Under the pieces are notes generated by a model. That model searched no databases and was not told where the DNA came from. It saw only the letters and a program-made list of their open reading frames with translations. Positions 32,750 to 42,720 of a DNA stretch of 64,000 nt are shown in pieces; position 1 is the stretch's first letter; each line of letters starts with the position of its first letter. A program made the translations under genes and the position numbers. This DNA is from Caballeronia calidae (GTDB taxonomy: Bacteria > Pseudomonadota > Gammaproteobacteria > Burkholderiales > Burkholderiaceae): NCBI RefSeq assembly GCF_900044055.2, contig NZ_FCOX02000002.1, positions 62,001 through 126,000 of the forward strand. Direction: 5' to 3'.

Positions 32750-32807
32750 GACGTGCCTCGATTCGTCCTTACGGGATCAGCCAGAGTAAATGAATCCCGC
32801 GACAGCT

Positions 32808-34076
32808 TCAAACCCCTTCCACCAGATCCACATCATCCAGCTTCTGCGACACCGCCTTCGGCATGTCCGCCGTCGCCTTCGGCGCAGGCTCATACCGATG
32901 CACATCGTGCGTGACGAACCCGAGATCATGACTCGGAATCTCGAACCACTCCGGATGCCCGAACGAGCGGCGGATATCTTCCAGCCCGCTCGCCCAGTGC
33001 TCGTCCATCGTGTCGTTGCTGAACTCGTAGTCCTTGTAGTGCCCTTCGAAGAACTTGTTCTTGTAGATGAGGTGCACGACATTCACCGCGCCGCCATCCG
33101 CGATCATCTGCGCCTCGCGCAACAGCGGATGCGAGCGGCGCGTCTTCTCGGGAATATGCTCGAGCAACTCCTTGATGAGCCGCGCATGCTTCTGATAGCT
33201 CGACGCGAAATCCGTGATCGCGCGCGTTCTGCTCGAATACTGGATGTCCTTCGTGCGCTCGTTCACATCGAGAAAATCGCCGGGCAGCGTGCCGCGTGCG
33301 CTCCACAAATCCACCTGAAACACGAGCGTGTCCTTGTGCTGGCAATCGCCGATGATCTCCGTCAACGGCGTATTCGATACGAGACCGCCGTCCCAATAGA
33401 ACTCGCCATCGATCTCGACAGCCGGAAAGCCCGGCGGCAACGCGCCCGACGCCATGAAATGCTCGGGCGTGAGCCGCATCTTCGTGTTGTCGAAGTAGAC
33501 GAGATTGCCCGTGCGAACATTCACCGCGCCCACCGATACGCGCATGCCGCCATCGTTGATGCGGTCGAAGTCCGCGAACCGCAGCAGCGTCGCGCGCAAG
33601 GCAGACGTGTCGTAGTAGCTGACCTCGCTCGGGCGCTTGCTCTTCGTGCCCGGCGCGAAATTCGGCACCTGCACGCGCGGCGAGAAGAAGCCCTTTTGCC
33701 CTTCGGTCAGCGCGCGCGCGGCCGCCCACATGCTCGAGAACTTGCGGCCGAGATTGGCGAAGCCGAAGGTCGCGGGCAGGAACGCGCCCACGTGCCCGAT
33801 GAGATCCGCAGGCTGGCAGATCGTGTCCCAGAACCCGCGCAGCGCGGCCACGCGATTCTCGGGCGCATTGCCCGCGATGATCGCGGTATTCAACGCGCCG
33901 ATCGATATGCCCGACGTCCAGGTCGGATCGATGCCGACCTCGGCAAGCCCTTCGAACACGCCGGCCTGATACGAACCCAGCGCGCCGCCGCCTTGCAGCA
34001 CGAGGCAAACGTCATCGTAGTCCGGCAGCGCGACCTGATTCGCCTGCATGAGTGTGTTGCGTCGACTGCTGCGCAT
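32808..34076 (-). CDS. Patatin-like phospholipase with DUF3734
   Basis: A 422-residue patatin family hydrolase. The oxyanion motif is VLQGGGALGSYQAGV near residue 26. The nucleophile elbow GISIG (Ser in SGISIGALN) lies near residue 57, and the catalytic Asp is in WDGGLVSNTPL near residue 225. The C-terminal ~120 residues are DUF3734 (KDYEFSNDTMDEHWASGLEDIRR). No signal peptide is visible, so it should be cytoplasmic. The ATG at 34076 has AAGGAG. It follows bdhA by 15 bases in an operon with acetoacetate decarboxylase. In Burkholderiaceae this set suggests turnover of polyhydroxybutyrate or its oligomers, but lipid hydrolysis is equally possible. Confidence 0.88.
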   Translation of the reverse strand: MRSSRRNTLMQANQVALPDYDDVCLVLQGGGALGSYQAGVFEGLAEVGIDPTWTSGISIGALNTAIIAGNAPENRVAALRGFWDTICQPADLIGHVGAFLPATFGFANLGRKFSSMWAAARALTEGQKGFFSPRVQVPNFAPGTKSKRPSEVSYYDTSALRATLLRFADFDRINDGGMRVSVGAVNVRTGNLVYFDNTKMRLTPEHFMASGALPPGFPAVEIDGEFYWDGGLVSNTPLTEIIGDCQHKDTLVFQVDLWSARGTLPGDFLDVNERTKDIQYSSRTRAITDFASSYQKHARLIKELLEHIPEKTRRSHPLLREAQMIADGGAVNVVHLIYKNKFFEGHYKDYEFSNDTMDEHWASGLEDIRRSFGHPEWFEIPSHDLGFVTHDVHRYEPAPKATADMPKAVSQKLDDVDLVEGV

Positions 34077-34091
34077 GGGTTCTCCTTATGC

Positions 34092-34874
34092 TTATTGCAT
34101 GAACCAGCCGTGGCTCACGACGATCGACTGGCCCGTCAGCGCATTCGATTCGAAGCCCGCGAGGAACGCGACCGTATTCGCGACATCGGCGACGGTGGTG
34201 AATTCGCCATCGACCGTTTCCTTCAGCATCACGTTCTTCACGACATCCGCTTCGGAAATGCCGAGCGCTTTCGCCTGCTCGGGAATCTGCTTCTCGACGA
34301 GCGGCGTGCGGACGAAACCGGGGCACACCACGTTGGCGCGCACGCCGCGCGGACCGCCTTCCTTGGCAACGACGCGCGCAAGACCCAGCAGACCATGCTT
34401 CGCCGTGACATACGCCGACTTCAGCTTCGACGCTTCATGCGAATGCACCGATCCCATGTAGATGATCGAGCCGCCCTTGCCCGATGCGTACATGTGCTTG
34501 ATCGCGGCCTTCGTCGTGAGGAACGCGCCGTCGAGATGGATGGCGAGCATCTTCTTCCAGTCGGCGAATGCGTATTCCTCGATCGGCGCGACGATCTGGA
34601 TACCCGCGTTCGACACGAGCACGTCGATGCCGCCGAGCTTCGCGACCGCGTCTTCGATGCCCGCGTTCACGGCGTCTTCGCTCGTCACGTCCATCGAGAC
34701 GGCGATCGCCTTTCCGCCCGCGGCGACGATGCTGTCCGCAACCTGCTGCGCATTCGCGAGATTCAGATCGGCGATGACGACCGCCGCGCCGTCGGCCGCG
34801 AGCTTGCGCGCCGTCTGTTCACCGATGCCGCTCGCGGCGCCCGTCACGAGCGCGACTTTTCCTTGCAATGCCAT
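34092..34874 (-). CDS. bdhA: 3-hydroxybutyrate dehydrogenase (SDR family)
   Basis: A 260-residue short-chain dehydrogenase. The cofactor motif TGAASGIG is at residues 11-18, [13 protein letters not shown] follows at ~90, and the catalytic Ser ([14 protein letters not shown]) and YVTAK (Tyr and Lys) are near residues 142 and 155. The segments [17 protein letters not shown] and [11 protein letters not shown] are typical of D-3-hydroxybutyrate dehydrogenases. It interconverts 3-hydroxybutyrate and acetoacetate with NAD+. Between adc and patatin genes it links polyhydroxybutyrate monomers to acetoacetate. Confidence 0.92.
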   Translation of the reverse strand: MALQGKVALVTGAASGIGEQTARKLAADGAAVVIADLNLANAQQVADSIVAAGGKAIAVSMDVTSEDAVNAGIEDAVAKLGGIDVLVSNAGIQIVAPIEEYAFADWKKMLAIHLDGAFLTTKAAIKHMYASGKGGSIIYMGSVHSHEASKLKSAYVTAKHGLLGLARVVAKEGGPRGVRANVVCPGFVRTPLVEKQIPEQAKALGISEADVVKNVMLKETVDGEFTTVADVANTVAFLAGFESNALTGQSIVVSHGWFMQ

Positions 34875-34922
34875 GTGCCTGTTCCTTTGTCGAAGTTATC
34901 GAAGTTATCGAAGTGGTTGAGC

Positions 34923-35702
34923 TTATTGATTGACGGCGAGCTTGAGGCCGTCGGCGGGGGCGAGATAATCGTAGGCGACTTCACCGATATCCAGCGTGAG
35001 ATTCGCGATGACATGCCGCGCACCCACGACCCTGCGCACCGGCAGATCCGCGACGGGCGCGAGCGCATGCGCGTGCAACTCCAGCGCGGCGGGGCCTTCC
35101 CATGCGCCGGTCACGGACACATCGCGCAGGAAGAAGCGAACCAGTTCGCACACGCGTGCGGTTCCGTCGACGTGCGGCAAGACCTTGAGCAGATAGTTCG
35201 GCGTATCGGCGAGCTTCCTGCGCTCGGCTTCGAGATCGAGCGGCCGATACTTGTAGCCCATCGTGCCCGTCGCGATGCGTTGCGTGCCGTAATCGAGCGT
35301 GCCGAGCAGCGTGTCCTTGCCGTCGACGGAAAGACGCGGCGACGCGAGCTTCTTCGGAAAGCCCCAGATCTCGCGGCCGCCGGCGATCGGGCCTTCGTCG
35401 TCGAGATACATCGCGTGGGTGTAGCCGCCCTTGTTGCCGTCCGGATCGATGACGGAGATCACCTGGCCGCTTTCGGTGTAATCGCCGAAGCCGGACGAGT
35501 CCGGCATGCGAATGAATTCGTAATGCACGAGATTGCTATCCACCTTCAGCGGCTCCGGAACCACGGCACGCAACGCGTCGAGGTCGGTTTCGTAGGAGAT
35601 GATGAAGTATTCGCGATTGAGAAAGCGGAACGGCGGACGCGGGTAGGCGGGATTGTGCACAGGCATGGCGAAGGCATTCCTGCGGATGTCGTCTTCTTTC
35701 AT
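34923..35702 (-). CDS. adc: Acetoacetate decarboxylase
   Basis: About 259 residues. The Schiff-base Lys is in the conserved [14 protein letters not shown] (residues ~115-128), preceded by [34 protein letters not shown] and [12 protein letters not shown] follow. The enzyme decarboxylates acetoacetate to acetone and CO2. The start at 35702 ([11 protein letters not shown]) gives the normal family length; the frame continues upstream without family similarity. It is first in the series adc-bdhA-patatin, with 48 bases to bdhA. An inverted repeat at 35853 lies ~150 bp upstream. Related ADC-fold enzymes with other substrates exist, but the bdhA neighbour supports acetoacetate. Confidence 0.9.
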   Translation of the reverse strand: MKEDDIRRNAFAMPVHNPAYPRPPFRFLNREYFIISYETDLDALRAVVPEPLKVDSNLVHYEFIRMPDSSGFGDYTESGQVISVIDPDGNKGGYTHAMYLDDEGPIAGGREIWGFPKKLASPRLSVDGKDTLLGTLDYGTQRIATGTMGYKYRPLDLEAERRKLADTPNYLLKVLPHVDGTARVCELVRFFLRDVSVTGAWEGPAALELHAHALAPVADLPVRRVVGARHVIANLTLDIGEVAYDYLAPADGLKLAVNQ

Positions 35703-35852
35703 CGGGTCGTCGGTGAGTTGAGAGCAGGCCCGATAGTAGACGGAATCGATGACACTTGTCGTCGACGTCAGGCAGCACCGGCACGCCTCGCGCATCACTG
35801 CGAACCGACAAAAACGCCGATGCATCAAGGCCTTATGCACGGCCACTGACGA

Positions 35853-35872
35853 ATTGCATTTTTTTGTGCAAT
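35853..35872. promoter_or_regulatory. Inverted repeat upstream of the adc operon
   Basis: ATTGCA (35853-35858) and TGCAAT (35867-35872) form a perfect inverted repeat around an eight-base T-rich spacer. This AT-rich patch is the most operator-like element in the 307-bp gap 35703-36009. No gene is supported in that gap. Confidence 0.5.
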
Positions 35873-36009
35873 ATACTGTTGCTTCAGCGGCCCGCATGCG
35901 GAGAAGGGCCGCGAGGCCGTACGGCTTGCAAGCACATGAACTTGATCGAGCCGGCGTTCCTCTGGTTGCACGGAAGTGTGCCTTTTGATGTGCGCCGCCC
36001 GACGCGCGA

Positions 36010-38145
36010 TCAGACCGCTTCGATACGCTGCGCCGCGAGACTCAGCACGCGCTCGAGCACCTCGATATCGACGGGCTTGACGAGGTGATCGTCGAAGCCC
36101 GCCTGCGCCGTGCGCATGCGATCCTCCGCCTGCCCCCACCCCGTCACCGCGACGAGCATCACAGTGTCATGCAGGGCCGATGCGCGGATCCGGCGCGCAA
36201 CCGCATAGCCATCCATCTCCGGCATGCCGATGTCGAGCAGCACGAGCGAGGGCGCGACCCGATCCATCGCGTGCAGAGCCTCCGCGCCGCCGTAGAAAAC
36301 CGAAGCCTCGCAGCCGAGCAGATTCAGCACGGAGCCGAGGCTGTCGGCGGCGTCGCGGTTGTCGTCGATGACCATGACCCTCAGGCCGTCGCATGCGCTG
36401 ACGGCGGCGCGCGTGCGGTCCGGCATCACGGCTTCGTCGTTCGTCACGAGCGGCAGCGAAACGACGAAGGCGCTTCCCGAGCCCACGCCTTCACTTTCGA
36501 CGGAAATCGCACCGCCATGCATTTCGACGAGATGCTTCGCGAGCGCGAGCCCGACGCCCAGGCCATCGCCGATGCCGGCCGACTGCCGCAGCCGCCCGAA
36601 GAGCGTGAAGAGCCGCGCCTGATCGCCCGCCGAGATGCCGATGCCGTGATCGGTGACACGCACGACCGCCGTGCCGCCCTCGCTGCCGAGCGAGACCTGG
36701 ATGAGGCCCGGTGTCGGCGAGTACTTCGCCGCGTTGTTGATGAGATTCGAGAACACTTGCGCGAGGCGCACGCCATCGCCATCGACGATGAGGCGCTCCG
36801 GCGCGAAGCACACTTGCAGCGCATGACCGCCCGCTTCGACGGCGGGACGGCTCAGCTCGAGCGCGGCCTTCAACGCATCGGCGAGATCGAGGCGATCGCG
36901 CTGAAGCTCGAGCGCGCCGCTCGTCACGCGCGCGACTTCCATCAGATCGTCGACGAGACGCACCATGTGATCGACCTGACGATCGAGCATCGAGAGCACG
37001 TTGCCCGCCTGCTCCGCGTTCCTGCTCACGCGCAGAATCTGCAGGCCGTTGCGGATCGGCGCGAGCGGATTGCGCAGCTCGTGCGCGAGCGTCGCGAGAA
37101 AGCGGTCCTTCATGCGATCCGCTTCGATGAGCCGCGCCTCGCTTTCGCGCAGCGCGCGTTCCGCATCCTTGCGCGCGGTGACGTCGCTCGCGGCGCCGAA
37201 CCATTCCGTGAGTTGCCCGGCGCTATCGAAGATCGGCACCGCGCGCGACAGCGTCCAGCCGAACGAGCCGTCGGCGCGCAACACGCGATGCTCCAGCTCG
37301 AAGAGACCCTGCGATGATATGGCGGCGTCGATCGCGCGCAGCACGGCCGGCTGATCGTCGGAATGAATGTACGTGTCGAGCCATTCCTCGCTGTCGGACA
37401 AGGTATCGGCGAGAAAGCCGCGGCCGTCGAGCGCGCGCATGCTGGTCCAGTCGGCGCTCATGCGATACACCGAATACGACGCCGATGTCACGAGCGCCCT
37501 GAAGCGCGACTCGCTCACGCGCAAGGCTTCTTCCTGCACGGCACGCTCGACGAGATCGGCGGCCTGACGCGCGATCACGTCGAGCAGACGCAGTTGCTTC
37601 ACATCGGGTTCGTGCACGGTACGCCAATGTGTAGAGAGCATGCCGAGCAGCACGCCGCTGCGCGAACGCAAGGGCGTGGTCTGCATCGCGCGGATGCCGG
37701 TCTCGCGAAAGATCATGTAGTCGATCGTGCCGCGCACCAGTTCACTGTCCTCGATGTCCGGAATCACGACACGTTCGCTCCTCGCCCATGCCGCGCCGCA
37801 ACTGGTCGCCGAATCGGCGTTCACTTCGCGCCAGCGTTCGCGCGCGAGCGGCGTGAAACCGTGTTGCGCGATCAGTTGCAGCACTTCGCTGCCGTCCTCG
37901 CGCTGGCTGAGCAATTGAAGACTGCCGAAGTCGGCGCGAAGCAGGTCCTTCGCGGCGTCCACGGTGCGCTGATAAAAGCCGGCGGCGTCCTGATTCACGA
38001 GCAGATGAAGACATAGCTCGTGCAGAACGCGGCTCTCGCTCAGGTCCGCTTGCAGGAGATCGATGACGTCCTGCTGCGATTCCGTCTGCAGTGCGCTTCG
38101 CGAGAGCGCGAGCGGCGCAGGTGAATCGTTGGCGAGCGGCTTCAT
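36010..38145 (-). CDS. Hybrid sensor histidine kinase/response regulator (GAF-PAS-HisKA-HATPase-REC)
   Basis: A 711-residue cytosolic hybrid kinase without membrane segments. A GAF domain spans ~45-205 and a PAS domain ~210-325 ([19 protein letters not shown]). The phosphoacceptor His is residue 355 in [14 protein letters not shown]. The ATPase domain has N-box [14 protein letters not shown]1 VTDHGIGIS and G2 [20 protein letters not shown]. The C-terminal receiver has [10 protein letters not shown], the phospho-acceptor Asp in [13 protein letters not shown], and the conserved Lys in HLVKPVD. Such kinases sense soluble or redox signals and relay phosphate to a phosphotransfer protein. No partner regulator lies nearby, so it is an orphan. 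Confidence 0.93.
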   Translation of the reverse strand: MKPLANDSPAPLALSRSALQTESQQDVIDLLQADLSESRVLHELCLHLLVNQDAAGFYQRTVDAAKDLLRADFGSLQLLSQREDGSEVLQLIAQHGFTPLARERWREVNADSATSCGAAWARSERVVIPDIEDSELVRGTIDYMIFRETGIRAMQTTPLRSRSGVLLGMLSTHWRTVHEPDVKQLRLLDVIARQAADLVERAVQEEALRVSESRFRALVTSASYSVYRMSADWTSMRALDGRGFLADTLSDSEEWLDTYIHSDDQPAVLRAIDAAISSQGLFELEHRVLRADGSFGWTLSRAVPIFDSAGQLTEWFGAASDVTARKDAERALRESEARLIEADRMKDRFLATLAHELRNPLAPIRNGLQILRVSRNAEQAGNVLSMLDRQVDHMVRLVDDLMEVARVTSGALELQRDRLDLADALKAALELSRPAVEAGGHALQVCFAPERLIVDGDGVRLAQVFSNLINNAAKYSPTPGLIQVSLGSEGGTAVVRVTDHGIGISAGDQARLFTLFGRLRQSAGIGDGLGVGLALAKHLVEMHGGAISVESEGVGSGSAFVVSLPLVTNDEAVMPDRTRAAVSACDGLRVMVIDDNRDAADSLGSVLNLLGCEASVFYGGAEALHAMDRVAPSLVLLDIGMPEMDGYAVARRIRASALHDTVMLVAVTGWGQAEDRMRTAQAGFDDHLVKPVDIEVLERVLSLAAQRIEAV

Positions 38146-38351
38146 GACTGATTCGACGACGAAAGCTATTAGAAGGCTGGCATTCTATAGCGAATATCGT
38201 TGCCGAAAACGGCGTCACGCGGCAATAGCGCGCTTCCTTTCTAGCGATCGGCAAAATAAACCGCGCGATCACTTATCTGTTAAGTGAAAACCCTGCACAC
38301 GCGGAGCGAGACGGCAGTATTTGCCGGGCGAAGGAAGCCGGAACGAGGCAA

Positions 38352-38909
38352 TTATTGCGCGCTGGACATGAGACGCGAGCGCATCGCTTCGAGACGCGCG
38401 GCGTCGATGTGTCCGCGCATTGCCGTCGCTTCGAGCGCCGCGAGCGCCGATTCAGGACCGCAGATCGATGCGGCTTTCGCGTCCGCATCGAGTTCGAAAG
38501 CGGCCGCGCGTTTCACGCCGTACGCACGCCATATCTTCGAGCACGCGATGAACGCGAGCACGAAGCCGAAACCGGGCACGCTTACACGCCACAAGTCCTC
38601 GTCGGGCGAGGTCGCGAACATGAAGCATGGAATGGCGAGCAGCGCCGCGATGCACAGACCCGTCCGCGCGAAATCGAGCAGCATGGCTTTGCGTTGCGTC
38701 GCATGGCCGACTTCGTGCGCGACGACGATGTGCAGCAACGCTTCGGGCAATGCAAGCGTCGCGCGATCGATCTCGATGCGGTTGAACAAGGCGTCGTAGC
38801 AAGGTCCGCCCGATGTGTTGACGAAGCGCACGCGTGGCGGCGCGACGTGCAGCATCGCGGCGTCGTGGGCCACGAGAGAGAGGATGTGTTCTTGCGCGCG
38901 GAGTTGCAT
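38352..38909 (-). CDS. M48-like zinc metallopeptidase
   Basis: About 185 residues. The zinc motif HEVGHA lies in IVVAHEVGHATQRKA near residue 65, and a third-ligand Glu is likely in AAAFELDADAKAAS downstream. Two hydrophobic segments follow the zinc site (LCIAALLAIPCFMFA and FGFVLAFIACSKIW), as in membrane-anchored M48 peptidases. It is shorter than HtpX. The start is uncertain: I prefer the ATG at 38909, because the frame further upstream overlaps the small gene at 38993. A role in membrane protein quality control is possible but unproven. Confidence 0.7.
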   Translation of the reverse strand: MQLRAQEHILSLVAHDAAMLHVAPPRVRFVNTSGGPCYDALFNRIEIDRATLALPEALLHIVVAHEVGHATQRKAMLLDFARTGLCIAALLAIPCFMFATSPDEDLWRVSVPGFGFVLAFIACSKIWRAYGVKRAAAFELDADAKAASICGPESALAALEATAMRGHIDAARLEAMRSRLMSSAQ

Positions 38910-38992
38910 CACATCGGGCCGGCGAGTCGTTGATGCCGTTCGATCATTCTGATCGAAATGCGCTCGCGTGTCTGTCCCGTCGATGACGCCAG

Positions 38993-39244
38993 CTATCGCA
39001 ACGCAGGCATCCGAATGGCCCGATGATTCCGCGGCTCGACCAGAACCGCCTGTTCGATGCGCGCAGCAATCCGTTTCCATCCGGCGAGTTCGTCTTCGAG
39101 CACCGCAAGCGTCAGAAGCATGCGTTCGCGGTCGTGCTTTGTGGTCGCTCGCGTCGCGCTTTCACGCACGGATGCGAGCGCCGCCTCACGCTCCGCGATC
39201 TGGCGCGCGACTCGATTCATCAGAAGGTTGAGCGATTCGTCCAT
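38993..39244 (-). CDS. Small hypothetical protein, helical
   Basis: An 83-residue product I do not recognise. It is almost entirely predicted alpha-helical with a heptad-like pattern (LMNRVARQIAEREAALASVRES, then MLLTLAVLEDELAGWKRIAARIEQA) and charged, without a signal or membrane segment. It lies 83 bases upstream of the M48-like gene on the same strand. No good ribosome site precedes the ATG at 39244, so confidence is limited. The opposite strand has open frames of lower quality here. Confidence 0.5.
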   Translation of the reverse strand: MDESLNLLMNRVARQIAEREAALASVRESATRATTKHDRERMLLTLAVLEDELAGWKRIAARIEQAVLVEPRNHRAIRMPALR

Positions 39245-39417
39245 TTTTTATATGACCGGATGATGTCGCTGAACGCTGCGCAAAACCCGCGCCCGGGCAT
39301 TTGCGCCATACAACGCCGCATGCGTGCAAGCCGATGTCGCTCCCGTGCTACAGGCCTCTGCTTCTCCGTCCGTATAGTGAGCCGTCGATCCGGCGCGCAA
39401 ACATCGAGGCGGACAGC

Positions 39418-40677
39418 GTGAGCACTGAAGAACTGGGCAACATGAGTCCGGCCAACGAACGCGAGCAGCGCGACGACGCCGGGCTTCCCTTCGGCCGCAT
39501 CGTTTCATCCATCGCCAGTCTGCTGCTCGGCTTCGCACTGCTCGTCATGGGCAACGGCCTGCTCGGCACGCTCGTCGCGTTGCGCATGGTGCATGCGAAC
39601 TTCCCCTCGTCGACGATCGGCTTCGTGCAGGCCGCCTACTACACCGGCTTCATGCTGGGCGCATGGCACGGCTCGGCGTTGATCGCGCGCGTCGGGCATC
39701 ATCGCGCGTTCGCGGCCTTCGCGGCCCTCGCCGCTTGCAGCGCACTCGGCTATGCCGTGAGCGCACAGCCGTTCATCTGGATGACGCTGCGCTTCATGAC
39801 GGGCGTGTCGCTCGTCGGCATCTTCGCCGTGATGGAGAGCTGGCTCAACGGCGTCGCGCCGAATGCCTTTCGCGGGCGCATCTTCTCGATGTATCTCATC
39901 ACCACGTATCTCTGCGTGGGCGCGGGACAGTTCCTCATCGGCATTGCGAGTCCGAATGGCTTCGAGTTGTTCAGTCTCGTGGCCGGACTCTTCGCGTTGT
40001 CGCTCGTGCCCGCGAGTCTCGCGCGCGTGTCCGTCGCGGATGACGATACGCGCAGCGCGCCCGCCGGTCCGCTCGAATCGCCGCCGAAAACGAAGCTCAA
40101 CGCATTGCCGACGCTCTGGCGCGATGCCCCACTCGCGTTATGGGGATGCTTCGCATCGGGCCTGCTCAACAGCACGTTCTATGCGCTCTATCCCGTGTAC
40201 ATGCGCGGCGCGGGTTATAGCGTCGAAGAGGTATCGCACTTCATGGGCGTGGCGTTGATCGCGGCCCTGCTGCCGCAATGGCCGGTCGCGTATCTGTCGG
40301 ACAGGCTCGACCGCAAGCGCGTGATCTGCGCGATCGCATCGACGCTGATGCTCGCGAGCACGGCGCTCTTCGTCTTTCACGGCGCGGCGCTCGTTCAGCC
40401 GATCGCGTATCTCCATGTGAGCCTCATCTTCACGATCTACGGCGTATCGGTCGCGCATGCGAACGACGGGATCGCTTCACGTCAACGCGTAGCCGCAAGC
40501 GCCGGGCTGTTGCTGACGTTCGCGCTCGGCGGCAGCATCGGCCCCATTGCCGCTTCCTTCGTGATGAGTTGCGCGGGCCCCGCCGGCATCTATCTCTTCT
40601 CGATGATCGTTACCGCCGCGCTCGTCGCCTTCGCGTGGCGCAGCCTTCGCGCACGCCGCGGCGCAGCATTGCAATGA
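39418..40677 (+). CDS. MFS transporter (YcaD-like)
   Basis: About 419 residues with 12 membrane segments. YcaD-type features are AAYYTGFMLGAWHGSALIARVGHHRAF for motif A, IFAVMESWLNGVAPNAFRGRIFSMYL in the helix 4-5 region, and LPQWPVAYLSDRLDRKRVICA between helices 8 and 9. The substrate of this branch is unknown. A GTG at 39418 sits 8 bases after GAGG and is my preferred start; an ATG at 39442 is possible. It is separated from the OpuC-type operon by ~195 bp without a gene. Confidence 0.82.
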   Translation: MSTEELGNMSPANEREQRDDAGLPFGRIVSSIASLLLGFALLVMGNGLLGTLVALRMVHANFPSSTIGFVQAAYYTGFMLGAWHGSALIARVGHHRAFAAFAALAACSALGYAVSAQPFIWMTLRFMTGVSLVGIFAVMESWLNGVAPNAFRGRIFSMYLITTYLCVGAGQFLIGIASPNGFELFSLVAGLFALSLVPASLARVSVADDDTRSAPAGPLESPPKTKLNALPTLWRDAPLALWGCFASGLLNSTFYALYPVYMRGAGYSVEEVSHFMGVALIAALLPQWPVAYLSDRLDRKRVICAIASTLMLASTALFVFHGAALVQPIAYLHVSLIFTIYGVSVAHANDGIASRQRVAASAGLLLTFALGGSIGPIAASFVMSCAGPAGIYLFSMIVTAALVAFAWRSLRARRGAALQ

Positions 40678-40872
40678 CCAGCGCGTACAGTCGGACTACT
40701 TTCATAGCCCGCTGATTTAAAAGAACAAAACAGGATCACACGCACGCCATGCCGCTTTTGTGACAAACAATGTCGGGTCGATGTTAGCCCTATGTCTCCG
40801 CTCCGCTCTATCGTTTAGGCCATGGCAGCACAAACATAAACATGGCTCTCAACGAAGAGCTCAGGAGACATA

Positions 40873-41598
40873 GTGGAAACCCTTGCCTTCATCTGGGACA
40901 ACCTGGCGAGCATCGCCAGAATGACCGGCGAGCACATCGAGATCGTCGGCGTGGGCGTCGGACTCGCGATCGTCACCGGCGTGCCGCTCGGCATCGTCAT
41001 CACGATCAACGAACGCCTCGCGAAGATCGTGTTGTATGTCGCCGCGATCATCATGACGATTCCCTCGGTCGCGCTCTTCGGCCTCATGATCCCCGTCCTC
41101 TCCGTGATCGGCCAAGGCATTGGCTTTCTGCCGACGGTCATCGCGCTCTTCCTCTATTCGCAGTTGCCGATCGTGCGCAACACCTACACCGCGATCACCA
41201 ACATCGATCCGGCGTTGCGTGAAGCCGCGCGCGGCATGGGCATGACGACCGGCGAGCGCCTGCGCAAGGTCGAGATTCCCATCGCGCTGCCGATCATCAT
41301 GGCCGGCGTGCGCATGGCCGTGGTGATCAACGTGGGCATCGCGGCGATCGCGGCATATATCGGCGCGGGCGGTCTCGGCAAGCTCATCAGCCGCGGCATT
41401 TCGCAATCGGATCCGCGTCAGCTGATCGCGGGCGCGATCCTCGTGAGCGTGCTCGCCATCGCCGCCGATATCGGTCTCTCGTGGGTGCAGCGCTGGCTCA
41501 CGCCGAAAGGACTTCGCGCGCCTTCGCGCACCGCCAGCCTCGCGCTGCGCCTCTCCGCCATGACGGGCTTTCGCAAACAAACCGGACACGCGCAATAA
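40873..41598 (+). CDS. Quaternary-amine/osmoprotectant ABC transporter permease
   Basis: A 241-residue inner-membrane permease of the OpuC/YehW type with about six membrane segments. The EAA loop that contacts the ATPase is REAARGMGMTTGERLRKVEIPIALP (residues ~116-140). GAGGLGKLISRGI follows near 161. A GTG start at 40873 has AGGAGA upstream. It is the first gene of the importer: permease, ATPase, second permease, binding protein. The order is that of OpuC-like systems for betaine, carnitine and choline. In this cluster uptake for catabolism is likelier than osmoprotection. Confidence 0.88.
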   Translation: METLAFIWDNLASIARMTGEHIEIVGVGVGLAIVTGVPLGIVITINERLAKIVLYVAAIIMTIPSVALFGLMIPVLSVIGQGIGFLPTVIALFLYSQLPIVRNTYTAITNIDPALREAARGMGMTTGERLRKVEIPIALPIIMAGVRMAVVINVGIAAIAAYIGAGGLGKLISRGISQSDPRQLIAGAILVSVLAIAADIGLSWVQRWLTPKGLRAPSRTASLALRLSAMTGFRKQTGHAQ

Positions 41599-41601
41599 AT
41601 C

Positions 41602-42720
41602 ATGATCAAGCTCTCCAACCTTACCAAGCGATATGACGGCGCGGCGAGCGCGGTCGTCGACGGCATCAACATGGAAGTCGGCGCGGGCGAGATCTGCGTG
41701 CTGCTCGGGCCATCGGGATGCGGCAAGACCACCACGCTCAAGATGATCAATCGTCTCGTGCGTCCGACGTCCGGCAAGATCTATCTCGAAGGACGCGATA
41801 CCGATGAATTCGAAGTGGTCGAGTTGCGCCGCCGCATCGGTTACGTGATTCAGCAGATCGGCCTCTTTCCGAACATGACGGTCGAAGAGAACATCTGCGT
41901 GGTGCCCACGCTGCTCGGATGGGACAAGACGAAGGCGCGCCGCCGCGCGGCGGAGTTGCTCGAGATCGTCGCGCTCGATCCGGCCACGTATCTCACGCGC
42001 TACCCGAAGGATCTGTCGGGCGGGCAGGCTCAGCGCGTGGGCGTGGCGCGCGCGCTCGCCACCGATCCGCCGGTCATGCTGATGGACGAACCCTTCGGCG
42101 CAATCGATCCGATCAACCGCGAACTGATCCAGGATGAATTCCTGCGCATCCAGAAGCAGGTGAAGAAGACGATCATGTTCGTGAGCCACGATATCGACGA
42201 AGCCGTGAAGATGGCCGACAAGATCGCGATCTTCCGCAACGGTCATCTCGAACAGTTCGATTCGCCCGACAACATTCTCGCGCGGCCCGCGACGCCGTTC
42301 ATCGCGGGCTTCGTCGGCACGGACCGCGCGCTGAAGCGTCTGCGCCTGCTGCGCGCACACGATGCGCTCTCCGCCTGCGACTGCCTCGTGCGCGTCGGCG
42401 AGGACAGCACGCGCGCCAAGGCGATGATGGAGAAACACGGCGTCGGACAGATCGTGCTCGTCGATGCAGCGAACAAGCCGCACGGCTATCTCACGATCGA
42501 CCGTCTGCTCAAGGTCGAAGGTCCGATCACCGCGGCGCATGCGATTCCCGTGCAGGCCACCGCGAGTCAGACGGACGATTTGCGCACCGTCGTTTCAACG
42601 ATGTTCGCGAGCGGCGCATCGTGGATGCCGACCGTGGACGACGACGGCCGCTTCGTCGGCTATGTGAGTCAGGAGCGCATCGTCGACATGTTGAAGCTTC
42701 CCGCAGGAGAGCACGCATGA
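41602..42720 (+). CDS. Quaternary-amine ABC transporter ATP-binding protein with CBS domains
   Basis: A 372-residue ATPase. Walker A is GPSGCGKTTT near residue 36, the Q-loop IQQIGLFPNMTVEENI follows, the signature is LSGGQAQRVGVARA near residue 137, Walker B is PVMLMDEPFGAID, and the switch His is in FVSHDIDEA. Two CBS modules occupy about residues 255-365 (ALSACDCLVRVGED, then MFASGASWMPTVDDDGRFVGYV). In OpuA/OpuC proteins CBS pairs sense ionic strength or c-di-AMP. It drives import by the two permeases. The start follows the first permease stop by three bases. Confidence 0.92.
   Translation: MIKLSNLTKRYDGAASAVVDGINMEVGAGEICVLLGPSGCGKTTTLKMINRLVRPTSGKIYLEGRDTDEFEVVELRRRIGYVIQQIGLFPNMTVEENICVVPTLLGWDKTKARRRAAELLEIVALDPATYLTRYPKDLSGGQAQRVGVARALATDPPVMLMDEPFGAIDPINRELIQDEFLRIQKQVKKTIMFVSHDIDEAVKMADKIAIFRNGHLEQFDSPDNILARPATPFIAGFVGTDRALKRLRLLRAHDALSACDCLVRVGEDSTRAKAMMEKHGVGQIVLVDAANKPHGYLTIDRLLKVEGPITAAHAIPVQATASQTDDLRTVVSTMFASGASWMPTVDDDGRFVGYVSQERIVDMLKLPAGEHA

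Noticed and set aside
32790..35849. A 1019-codon open frame on the plus strand opposite the patatin, bdhA and adc genes
   Set aside because: It is antisense to three well-recognised genes, is rich in Arg/His/Ala typical of the mirrored frame in GC-rich DNA, and shows no family motif.
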